From assembly GCA_905221115.1 (NCBI GenBank), contig CAJNBX010000002.1:124001-188000 (forward strand): 64,000 nucleotides of DNA, in the 5' to 3' direction. The first letter of the stretch is position 1; each line of letters opens with the position of its first letter. Source of the DNA: a bacterium. GTDB taxonomy: Bacteria; Bacillota; Bacilli; Lactobacillales; Streptococcaceae. A model generated the notes under the pieces. That model was given only the letters and a program-made list of their open reading frames with translations. It was not told where the DNA came from and ran no database searches. Positions 56,836 through 64,000 of this stretch are shown here, one piece after another. A program made the position numbers and the translations under genes.

Positions 56836-57759
56836 CTATTCTTTCACACCACCGATAGTCAAACCTTTTACAAAGTAGCGTTGGAAGAATGGATACAAGA
56901 TTGCGATTGGAAGGGTTGCAACTACAACCATGGCCATACGACCTGTTTCTTTCGGAAGAGCAACTCCCAGTTGACCAGATAGGCCGACTGCTTTGGCGAT
57001 GTAGTCCATATTTTGTTGAATTTGCATGAGCAAATATTGCAGTGGGTACAAATTGTCACTCTTGATGTAAAGAAGGGCATTGAACCAGTCATTCCAGAAA
57101 CCAAGTGCTGTCAAGAGCGTGATGGTTGCGATACCTGGTAGTGACAATGGCAAACAGATTTGGAAGAAGATCCGGGCTTCACTGGCACCATCGATACGAG
57201 CAGATTCTAGAATGGCTTCTGGAATGGTCTTCTTAAAGAAGGAACGCATCAAGATGATGTTGAATGGTGAGAGAAGCATTGGAACAATCAAGGCCCAAAC
57301 TGTATCACCAAGTTGAAGCAAACGAGTGACCACGATATAGCCTGGTACCAAACCAGCGTTGAACAACATACTAAGAAGGGCAAAAATCGTAAAGAATCTG
57401 CGATACTTAAAGGTTGTCCGTGAGATGGCGTAGGCATAGGTTGTTGTGATAAAAACGTTTGTGATAGTCCCCACCACTGTTACAAAGACTGATATGAAGA
57501 GGGCTTGGAGGATTTTATCCTTAAACTGTGCCAAAAATTCAAAACCGTCTAATCCAAATTGAGATGGGAAGAAGCTATATCCATTTTGGAGGATACTCTT
57601 TTCATCTGTCACCGAAATAACAATAACAAATACAAAGGGTAGGATACAAGAGAGGGCGATCAAACCAGAAATGGTACTGAAGAAGATATCTGCTTTCTTA
57701 CTGAAGGAGTGAATGCCGACATTATCAATTTTTTCTTTTTTAATTTTCTTTTCTGCCAT
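56836..57759 (-). CDS. Sugar ABC transporter permease (LplC/YtcP-like)
   Basis: A 307-residue membrane permease with six helices and the coupling motif EAILESARIDGASEARIFFQ. Start at 57759 after AAAGGAGGAGAAT. It pairs with the next permease; together they form the channel. No ATPase gene is present, so the shared MsmK-type ATPase is the likely energiser. Confidence 0.9.
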   Translation of the reverse strand: MAEKKIKKEKIDNVGIHSFSKKADIFFSTISGLIALSCILPFVFVIVISVTDEKSILQNGYSFFPSQFGLDGFEFLAQFKDKILQALFISVFVTVVGTITNVFITTTYAYAISRTTFKYRRFFTIFALLSMLFNAGLVPGYIVVTRLLQLGDTVWALIVPMLLSPFNIILMRSFFKKTIPEAILESARIDGASEARIFFQICLPLSLPGIATITLLTALGFWNDWFNALLYIKSDNLYPLQYLLMQIQQNMDYIAKAVGLSGQLGVALPKETGRMAMVVVATLPIAILYPFFQRYFVKGLTIGGVKE

Positions 57760-57772
57760 ATTCTCCTCCTTT

Positions 57773-58702
57773 CTAGAACAAGGCTGAGTTTGGATCAACT
57801 CGTCTTGCAAGTAAGTTTGATAGGATAACCAGAATCAAACCGACAACTGATTGGTAGAGACCTGCCGCTGAAGCCATCCCGATATCCGCTGTCTGAGTCA
57901 AACCGTTATAAACATATACGTCCAAGACGTTGGTTACGTTATAAAGCTGACCAGCATTATGTGGGATTTGGTAGAAGAGACCAAAGTCTGCACGGAAGAT
58001 ATTTCCGACTGCAAGGATGGTCAATACGGTTACCAATGGTGTCAACTGCGGAATGGTTACATTGCGAATTCGTTGCCATTTGCTAGCCCCGTCCACTGTC
58101 GCTGCTTCGTAGTAGGTTGGATCAATTCCCATAATTGTCGCATAGTACATAACACTGCTATATCCAAAACCTTTCCAAATACCTAGGAAAAGTATGAGAT
58201 ATGGCCAGATGCCCAAGTCAGCGTAGAAATTGATTTCTTTGAGACCAAGAGTTTCCAATAAATGGTTGAACACCCCTTTATCAATATTTAGGAAGGCATC
58301 TGTAAAGAAACTGATGATAACCCAAGACAAGAAGTAAGGGAACAACATGGAAGTTTGGAAGATTTTAACCATTCTCTTAGAACGGAGCTCACTGAGAATA
58401 ATGGCAATCCCTACTGATACAATCAAGCCAATAAAGATAAAGCCAAGATTGTAGAGGACAGTATTTCGTGTGATAATAAAGGCGTCTCTTGAACTAAATA
58501 AGAATCTGAAATTATCTAGTCCGACCCATTTACTATTCATGATACTATCTATGAAACCATTACTGGTCATGTGGTAGTCTTTAAAGGCAACCACGTTCCC
58601 AAATACTGGAATGTAGAAGAATAGAATCAACCAGAGCGCCCCTGGCAAAACCATCAAGAGAAAGATCCAGTTGTCTCTCAATGTTTTTGAAAACTTATTC
58701 AT
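57773..58702 (-). CDS. Sugar ABC transporter permease (LplB-like)
   Basis: A 309-residue six-helix permease with coupling motif YYEAATVDGASKWQRIRNVT. First gene of the importer operon, RBS AAGGGAGGAAATT. Preceded by a perfect cre site. Confidence 0.9.
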   Translation of the reverse strand: MNKFSKTLRDNWIFLLMVLPGALWLILFFYIPVFGNVVAFKDYHMTSNGFIDSIMNSKWVGLDNFRFLFSSRDAFIITRNTVLYNLGFIFIGLIVSVGIAIILSELRSKRMVKIFQTSMLFPYFLSWVIISFFTDAFLNIDKGVFNHLLETLGLKEINFYADLGIWPYLILFLGIWKGFGYSSVMYYATIMGIDPTYYEAATVDGASKWQRIRNVTIPQLTPLVTVLTILAVGNIFRADFGLFYQIPHNAGQLYNVTNVLDVYVYNGLTQTADIGMASAAGLYQSVVGLILVILSNLLARRVDPNSALF

Positions 58703-58756
58703 AATTTCCTCCCTTTTTTATTTTGATATCCATTTAAAAATTCCTTTTTAGACTTT

Positions 58757-58770
58757 TGATAACGATTACA
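58757..58770 (-). promoter_or_regulatory. cre site (CcpA) of the sugar importer operon
   Basis: TGTAATCGTTATCA on the minus strand matches TGWAANCGNTNWCA at all 14 positions. It lies about 55 bp upstream of the first permease gene, just after a TATACT -10-like sequence, a position typical for catabolite repression. Confidence 0.85.
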
Positions 58771-58825
58771 TTATTAGTATACTCCTATTTGCAGGTTAGG
58801 TTAAACTACTAATTATAGAAAAAAC

Positions 58826-58853
58826 TCCACAAATTATTTTATGTGGAGTACTT
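58826..58853 (-). terminator. Terminator of the GH20 operon
   Basis: On the minus strand ACTCCACA pairs with TGTGGAGT and is followed by TTTTTTC. Confidence 0.75.
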
Positions 58854-58866
58854 TTGAAGAAAGGGA

Positions 58867-58882
58867 TGTTTCACGCGAAACA
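58867..58882. other. parS-like palindrome
   Basis: TGTTTCACGCGAAACA differs at one position from the bacterial ParB-binding parS consensus TGTTTCACGTGAAACA. With flanking GGG and CCC it can also form a hairpin (58863-58885), so a terminator role is possible. Intergenic, 29 bp after the GH20 stop. Confidence 0.5.
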
Positions 58883-58910
58883 CCCTGTATAAGACACAAT
58901 GTTCTTGTTT

Positions 58911-60791
58911 TTAGGTCGTGTAAATCGTTGAAGCTGTCGCAATGGTATGCCACTGGTTGGCTGTTGTGGCTGCGAAGTCCTTGTCTGCGTAGAAGTCGTT
59001 AAATGGCAGAATTTCTACTTCTAGCTCGTCGATGCGGTCAATCTGACCAGCCAGATAAGCTTCGATACGGCTTTCTGCTCGCTTGATACGTTGCAAGAGT
59101 CCGCCCATACGGATGTCAACCGTATCCAAGCCAAAGACCTTGTTTTCCTTCAACCATTGATGGCTAAAGAGGGCATGGAAGTCTTCAATTTTGCTTCTGA
59201 GTTCTGGTAATTCTTGTTTTGCGATTTCTTGCAGACTTTCCTTATCGTTTACTTGATAGGCCTGACGAATGCGTCGTCCCACATCCACTTTGCTACTTAA
59301 AATCTGGTTCAACTGGGCCTGAGTTTCAAAGAGGTAGGCATAGTTGCCAGCTTTTTCTTTAATGTTAGCAAGCGTCTCAGCAGCCTGAGCGAAGTGTGGT
59401 TTGTCCTGTTCAGGTGTCATGTGTCGGTCAAGGATCGGACAGAGAACATCCTGATAAAAGACATAGCGGTTAGGATTGATCCCGCTGAGATTGCCTGGTA
59501 GATCTGGCAAGAGGTTAGCAAGGTCAATCTGCATAAAATCTTCAACCGATAAACCTGTATTAGTCTGGAAGTGAGCAGACAAACGGTCTAGGCCATTGCG
59601 GTAGCTGAGTTCTGCCCAGATTTGCAAGCTTGGTAGGACAGCGAATTGGGCTGTTTCACCACCATTATCCCCCCAACCCGTTACAATGACTTCTTTTATC
59701 TCATTGGCACGACAGGCTTTATTGGCCTCGATAGCCACTAGACGGCTGAAATGGTTGTTGGGTGTGAAACCAATCCACTTCCAAGCTCCCCCTGCAAAGG
59801 CAAGGTCATGGCTAATCTTATGATGATTACGGAAATTGCGGTTGTATTTTTCCTCGCTATCCTGATAATAGTCCCAGTAAACCAAGGTCACACGATCTTT
59901 GAGACGGTCGAGGTAGACACGCGTTTCCTCTGGAATTTCCACGTCACGGTCGTACTGACCATCTGCTGACATAAGTTTAAAGAACATATCGCTCCACATC
60001 TGGCAGTGGAAACCATACTTATCGGCAATATCCAGCACGCGCTCCAAGTGTTGGCACATGAGGAGACTACGATCCACAACACCGTTCAATATCAAGTAGC
60101 GTCCCAAACCAACCAAGTGGGCTTCGTCCATCCCGATATTGACCTTGCGAGTTTGTAGTTTAGATAGAGTAGCAAACATGCCATCAATCAGGTCATAAAC
60201 CTTTTCTTCACCAATAAGGAGAATGTCCTCTACATCACGGAGTTCTTGCACTTCCGTAACACCCCATTTGACGAAGGCCGACAAGTGGGCCAAGGTCTGG
60301 ATACAGGGCACAAAGGTCATGTCAAACTGCTGGGCATAGGTTTCGATTTCCTGCAATTCCTCAGCTGAGTATGCCCCGCGGAAATAGCCAAAGTAAGGTT
60401 GTCCCTCAATCTGGTAGGTATCTTCCATGTAGAGTTCAAAAGTTGAGTAACCCATGAGCGCCAAGACCTCAATCATCTGCTTGGCGGAGGCTACATTCAA
60501 AACTGCATTTCGAGAACAGTCAGCCATGTAGGCTAGATCTTCATAAGCTGCTTGTTCCTCAATCTCTACCTTGTCACCTTCTGCTAGAGCTGTTACCAAC
60601 AAGGACAAGGCACGATAAAGTTGGTGAGGTTTGCTGTAAGTTAGTTGATAGTGGCCACCCTCACCCTTAATAGAGATAGAGGCTTGATCAGACTGAGCGA
60701 CAGCCACTTCCACATCTGGTAAAGAAATATGCTTTGTCAGTAAGTCGATTGCCTGGGTTTGTTTGAAATTAATTCCTGTAAATCTTACCAT
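58911..60791 (-). CDS. GH20 exo-beta-N-acetylhexosaminidase (GH20C-like)
   Basis: A 626-residue hexosaminidase without signal peptide, so cytoplasmic. The GH20 barrel carries the catalytic Asp222-Glu223 pair in [11 protein letters not shown], and [12 protein letters not shown] opens the barrel near 88. It resembles the intracellular GH20C enzyme of pneumococcus, which releases terminal beta-linked GlcNAc/GalNAc from imported glycan fragments. It overlaps the ROK kinase gene by 7 bp. Confidence 0.9.
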   Translation of the reverse strand: MVRFTGINFKQTQAIDLLTKHISLPDVEVAVAQSDQASISIKGEGGHYQLTYSKPHQLYRALSLLVTALAEGDKVEIEEQAAYEDLAYMADCSRNAVLNVASAKQMIEVLALMGYSTFELYMEDTYQIEGQPYFGYFRGAYSAEELQEIETYAQQFDMTFVPCIQTLAHLSAFVKWGVTEVQELRDVEDILLIGEEKVYDLIDGMFATLSKLQTRKVNIGMDEAHLVGLGRYLILNGVVDRSLLMCQHLERVLDIADKYGFHCQMWSDMFFKLMSADGQYDRDVEIPEETRVYLDRLKDRVTLVYWDYYQDSEEKYNRNFRNHHKISHDLAFAGGAWKWIGFTPNNHFSRLVAIEANKACRANEIKEVIVTGWGDNGGETAQFAVLPSLQIWAELSYRNGLDRLSAHFQTNTGLSVEDFMQIDLANLLPDLPGNLSGINPNRYVFYQDVLCPILDRHMTPEQDKPHFAQAAETLANIKEKAGNYAYLFETQAQLNQILSSKVDVGRRIRQAYQVNDKESLQEIAKQELPELRSKIEDFHALFSHQWLKENKVFGLDTVDIRMGGLLQRIKRAESRIEAYLAGQIDRIDELEVEILPFNDFYADKDFAATTANQWHTIATASTIYTT

Positions 60792-61654
60792 TGGTTTTCC
60801 TCCTGTAGCCAGTTGACAAGGGTACCATAGAGATTAGCATCTGCATGATAGGTGCAGGCTTGAATCACTGGTGCGACCGTGTATTCTTCGTAGGTATCGA
60901 CAAAGTCATCTACAGCCTTCTTGACACCTTGAATAAAATCTGGATTTTGACTGATAGAGCCTCCCAGGCTAATGACATCTGGGTCGATGAGATACTGAAT
61001 ATTGAGCAAGCCTTGCGCCAGATTACGGTTCATGCGCTCAATGGCTTCTTGACAAAGGGCATTTCCTGCTTCGGCCTCTTGGTAAATCTTGCGACCGTCC
61101 CAGTCAGTCTGACCAGATTTTTCAATCACGTAGCGTACCATATTCCCAGTTGACGCTAATTGCGACCAGTTGTTGAGCTTTTCAGCAGGGGCAAGGGTGG
61201 TCATGTAGCCAAATTCTCCACCCAGACCGTGGCAACCTCGATGAAGTCTACCATTGATAATCATGGCTCCACCAATTCCTGTCCCAATCACGACACAGGC
61301 CGCATTTTCAAGTTCTGGATGAGCCAGTAATTCACTGAGTCCAACGCAGTTGGCATCATTTTCCAGATGGACAGGAATCTGATAAGAGCTAAGCGCCTCA
61401 TACCAAGAAAATCCGTGGATGTAGGGCACGGCACTGAAGCCATCAATCACACCTGTCTCTTGATTGACCGCGCCTGGAACGCTCATAGCAATCCCGCTAT
61501 AATCCTGTTCTGACAAACGTTGATCTAGCCAAGCTAGTAAGTCCTCCAAGTTTTCAGGCGTTGGAATGCTTGTCTTATTCAGTATTTTCCCATCAGGAGT
61601 CAGACTGGCAAACTTAATTCCAGTCCCTCCGATATCAATCGTTGCAATAGTCAT
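60785..61654 (-). CDS. ROK-family sugar kinase
   Basis: A 289-residue kinase with N-terminal phosphate loop [24 protein letters not shown] and [19 protein letters not shown]. The family's usual CxCGxxGCxE zinc motif is absent: after GEFGYM the sequence runs [15 protein letters not shown]. Start chosen at 61654 (MTIATID); an ATG at 61666 is also in frame. Neither has a Shine-Dalgarno sequence, because a terminator hairpin ends directly upstream. Likely phosphorylates a hexose or mannose released by GH20/GH38. Confidence 0.85.
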   Translation of the reverse strand: MTIATIDIGGTGIKFASLTPDGKILNKTSIPTPENLEDLLAWLDQRLSEQDYSGIAMSVPGAVNQETGVIDGFSAVPYIHGFSWYEALSSYQIPVHLENDANCVGLSELLAHPELENAACVVIGTGIGGAMIINGRLHRGCHGLGGEFGYMTTLAPAEKLNNWSQLASTGNMVRYVIEKSGQTDWDGRKIYQEAEAGNALCQEAIERMNRNLAQGLLNIQYLIDPDVISLGGSISQNPDFIQGVKKAVDDFVDTYEEYTVAPVIQACTYHADANLYGTLVNWLQEENQW

Positions 61655-61666
61655 TGTTTTTACCAT

Positions 61667-61709
61667 AAAAAGGGGCGAATCAGCAGTTAGTTCTTACTTT
61701 TTCGCCCCT
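61667..61709 (-). terminator. Terminator between GH38 and the ROK kinase gene
   Basis: GGGGCGAA / TTCGCCCC stem (61672-61708) with a 20-base loop, followed on the minus strand by TTTTT that abuts the first in-frame ATG of the ROK gene. Confidence 0.8.
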
Positions 61710-61737
61710 CCTTTCTTTTTATGTTTACTTTTTGAAA

Positions 61738-64000
61738 TTAAATTTCTTCTTTTTTGATGAATTCTGTACGAATCTCTTGTGGTGAAATGAGGCCTCTATG
61801 AACTGGATATGGTCGTTCAAGTAGGTCCAGGAAGAGATGTTGACTTTCCGGTACACGCACATTTTCACTACACATATTGTAGTAACGAAGGACATAGCCT
61901 TCTTCATTTTCAGCTACCTTAAAGGCTGTTGGACAGATTTGCGGTATGCTGAGAACAGAATGGCTCAAGAGGCTACCAGTCGCAGCCACGCTGCCTTCTT
62001 GTCTAGCAAGCTGAAGGCTGGTAAATGGTGTCTGCAAGGCTTTAGCACGACGATAGGCTGAGAAGCGTTCTTGGGCTTGGTGGCATTCAAGCGCAAACTC
62101 GACTTCAAACTCACGCAAGCATTGTGCTTCTGGTGTTGGGAAATAACCCCAGTCACCTAGCTCACCTGATGCACGCAAAATAGTCACTGCAATGGTGTCG
62201 TCTCCAAGGATTTCGTATTCATTCAATCCCTTGTTGGATACAGTCACACCTTTTTCATCGTCATACAGACTAACAAAGGCTTGTTGGTGTTGAGGATTTT
62301 CAGGATTTTCCCATGAAGCTGCTGGTTTGTTTGGTCGTGTCACCACCTCATAGATGCTTTCAGAATCATTGCTTGGACGCGTGTTATGAGTCTTGACCAA
62401 GAGACGGATACGGTGGTCTTTGGCAGTGTTGGTAAAGCGAGTCTTGCAACGGATTTGTGGATTATCAACGAAGATAGTCATCTCAGTTTCAAGAGGAATG
62501 CTTGTCAATTCTTCTGACCGTCCAGCCTCACGCTTCATAAACTCGATAATGCCTTTTTGCTCTTCTTCTAGCTTTTCATCTGCACTGACAGGCACGATCA
62601 ATTCATGTTTGAGCAAAATCTTAGCGTAGCGAGCTGTGTTTTCCAAGACCTCGTAGCCCTTAAGCTCTGCATAGATTGGCTCTGTTCCTTTTGGTTGGAA
62701 GTAGATATACTCGTTTCCGATGTCCCCACGGTCTTCGAAGCGGATAAAATCTTCATAGGCTTCGTGAGTTGTCTTGTCATAAACTGTGATGTTGTCATCC
62801 ACACTCACCGTTACGAATGGTGTATCAATCACTCCGTTTTGGTAAATACCCTCACGGTGTTCTTGTTCTCCTTCCAGCAATTGGAAGGTTGTCCAAGAAA
62901 GCGGCGCTAGGTGAACTGGAATGGTCACGTGCACTTGGCGAGCGATACGAGCTTGGCGGAACTTGTCTTTTGGTAAATCATACTCAAAATTAGCCCCAAG
63001 ATCCTCGATTTTAGCCTCTACAGGACGCCCATCCAAATCCTCCACACGGTAGCTTGGCAAGGTAAGGGCAGCCATCTTCTTGTAACCTTCTGTTGGGTGC
63101 AATTCCTTAAAATCACAAGTCGCAACATCAATCACTGTGCTGACAGTATCGACCTTATCATGCAAACCTGTGTTAATGACAGTAAAGAGGTAATCACTTT
63201 GAGCCTTAGCTGTAGCAATTTTACCCTTCCACTCGTTGAGAAGATTGGTCTTAACAAAGTTTCCTACTTGGTTGACCTTGGCAAAACGAGTTTCCATCTC
63301 TCGGTGAACTTCGTCCACGCTACAGCCACAGATACTATCATGCGGCGCATTTTGCAAAAGAGTTTTCCAAGCATAGGTCAACTGGTCCTTGTGGTTATGG
63401 CCCCCAGTGATAATTGTCAAGGGTTCTACAACTTGCTCTAGGAGGTTGCTATTTTCTTGGAAGGCTTGTTTGAGATAAATACGAGATGAAGAAGTGTTGG
63501 CAAGTGTGTACCAACCATCTGTTTCCTGACTGGTCAACTCACCTGTAACCGTTGATAATTGCTCTGGTAGGGCACTTTCCACGGCTTGTACATATTCATC
63601 AAAAGAACTATGAACAAAGGTTACATCTGGGAAGAGTTCATTTGCCATACGAATGGCTTCGCTCAGATTTTTCTGTACAGGCTGATGGTCACATCCGTTC
63701 ATCATCAACCATTGGTTGGTCGAAGCGTAATCACGCACATCTGACAATTTTTGTTTCCAGAAGGTCAAGGCCTCATCTTTATCAACTGGAATTTCATTCC
63801 CATTACTGTACCAGTTGGCAAAGAGAATCCCGAGGACACGACTTCCGTCCGCACCCTGCCAATACATTTCTGAAAACTGAGAAGTAAACTGCTCATCTTC
63901 GAGGACTTGGTTGTCAAATCCAATCGGCTTAACACCACGGCCAAAGGCAGCCACGTGAATGCCTGATTTTTGAAGAATTTGAGGCGCTTGTCCCATATTT
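61738..64000 (-). CDS. GH38 alpha-mannosidase (N-terminus outside the window)
   Basis: At least 753 residues of a family 38 alpha-mannosidase. The visible sequence begins NMGQAPQILQKSGIH, the part just after the DxFG nucleophile loop, so the catalytic Asp and the first ~150-250 residues lie beyond the window edge. WQGADGSRVL, THNHKDQLTYAWKTLLQNAPHDSICGCSVDEVH-type helix-bundle motif and the C-terminal beta domains follow. It probably trims mannose from N-glycan fragments before the ROK kinase and GH20 steps. Same strand and 72 bp upstream of the ROK gene. Confidence 0.9.
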   Translation of the reverse strand, partial: NMGQAPQILQKSGIHVAAFGRGVKPIGFDNQVLEDEQFTSQFSEMYWQGADGSRVLGILFANWYSNGNEIPVDKDEALTFWKQKLSDVRDYASTNQWLMMNGCDHQPVQKNLSEAIRMANELFPDVTFVHSSFDEYVQAVESALPEQLSTVTGELTSQETDGWYTLANTSSSRIYLKQAFQENSNLLEQVVEPLTIITGGHNHKDQLTYAWKTLLQNAPHDSICGCSVDEVHREMETRFAKVNQVGNFVKTNLLNEWKGKIATAKAQSDYLFTVINTGLHDKVDTVSTVIDVATCDFKELHPTEGYKKMAALTLPSYRVEDLDGRPVEAKIEDLGANFEYDLPKDKFRQARIARQVHVTIPVHLAPLSWTTFQLLEGEQEHREGIYQNGVIDTPFVTVSVDDNITVYDKTTHEAYEDFIRFEDRGDIGNEYIYFQPKGTEPIYAELKGYEVLENTARYAKILLKHELIVPVSADEKLEEEQKGIIEFMKREAGRSEELTSIPLETEMTIFVDNPQIRCKTRFTNTAKDHRIRLLVKTHNTRPSNDSESIYEVVTRPNKPAASWENPENPQHQQAFVSLYDDEKGVTVSNKGLNEYEILGDDTIAVTILRASGELGDWGYFPTPEAQCLREFEVEFALECHQAQERFSAYRRAKALQTPFTSLQLARQEGSVAATGSLLSHSVLSIPQICPTAFKVAENEEGYVLRYYNMCSENVRVPESQHLFLDLLERPYPVHRGLISPQEIRTEFIKKEEI

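Overview
The window is about 64 kb of chromosome from a mitis-group Streptococcus (S. pneumoniae, S. mitis, S. oralis or a close relative). The evidence is the low GC content, strong GGAGG ribosome binding sites, several BOX elements (the interspersed repeat typical of pneumococcus and S. mitis), and protein families and gene order that largely match my memory of the tag/ruvA to trhO stretch of the pneumococcal chromosome, read backwards. After that stretch, a sugar ABC importer is joined directly to a GH20 / ROK / GH38 glycan-degradation cluster. As I recall, that cluster lies elsewhere (close to oriC) in pneumococcal reference genomes, so this is probably a non-pneumococcal mitis-group strain or a rearranged one. 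I see no rRNA, tRNA, CRISPR array, prophage or complete insertion sequence.

Layout. 0-1.3 kb: DNA repair genes tag and ruvA. 1.3-5.1 kb: riboflavin operon ribD-ribE-ribBA-ribH behind a consensus promoter and an FMN riboswitch, then a decayed BOX element. 5.4-7.3 kb: mutL. 7.4-8.4 kb: a LytTR regulator with a DUF3021 membrane partner, preceded by a roughly 21-bp-periodic repeat. 8.6-9.9 kb: a divergent Nramp-like transporter. 10-15.5 kb: nrdI, a small membrane protein, a YesN/YesM-type two-component system, a DUF624 protein and an ECF S component. 15.5-20.6 kb: methionine importer metQ / M20 peptidase / metN / metI under a MET-box, and a second amino-acid-binding lipoprotein. 20.7-24 kb: azlCD and tsaB-rimI-tsaD. 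24-31 kb: rpoY-rnjA, mnmG and mnmA, with an unrecognised AT-rich 309-codon membrane gene between mnmG and mnmA. 31-35 kb: an arginine-binding lipoprotein with argG and argH.

35-41 kb is the most unusual region. A bacteriocin-type ABC pair (ATPase and DUF1430 permease) lies downstream of a 196-residue membrane-anchored protein and an unannotated 37-residue hydrophobic micro-ORF. The operon is divergent from an Rgg-type regulator. The 5' part of this operon (promoter edge, micro-ORF remnant, RBS and first codons of the 196-residue gene) is duplicated in decayed form on the other side of the regulator. One end of that duplication coincides with a half-copy of a 106-bp nested inverted repeat found inside the operon. 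A second RRNPP-like regulator follows.

41-53.7 kb: LysM cell-wall protein, sdaBA serine dehydratase, a HAD phosphatase, a CapD-like polysaccharide protein with a glycosyltransferase, an MFS exporter frameshifted at a T7 tract, a PadR / DUF1700 / adhesin-like / acidic membrane protein operon, a DUF4299 protein and trhO. 53.8-54.9 kb: an enterocin-immunity-like protein and a CPBP protease. 55-64 kb: sugar-binding lipoprotein and two permeases (no ATPase) under a perfect cre site, then GH20 hexosaminidase, ROK kinase and GH38 alpha-mannosidase, the last running off the window. A parS-like 16-mer sits between the importer and the glycosidases. Together the last block looks like an uptake and degradation unit for host N-glycan sugars.
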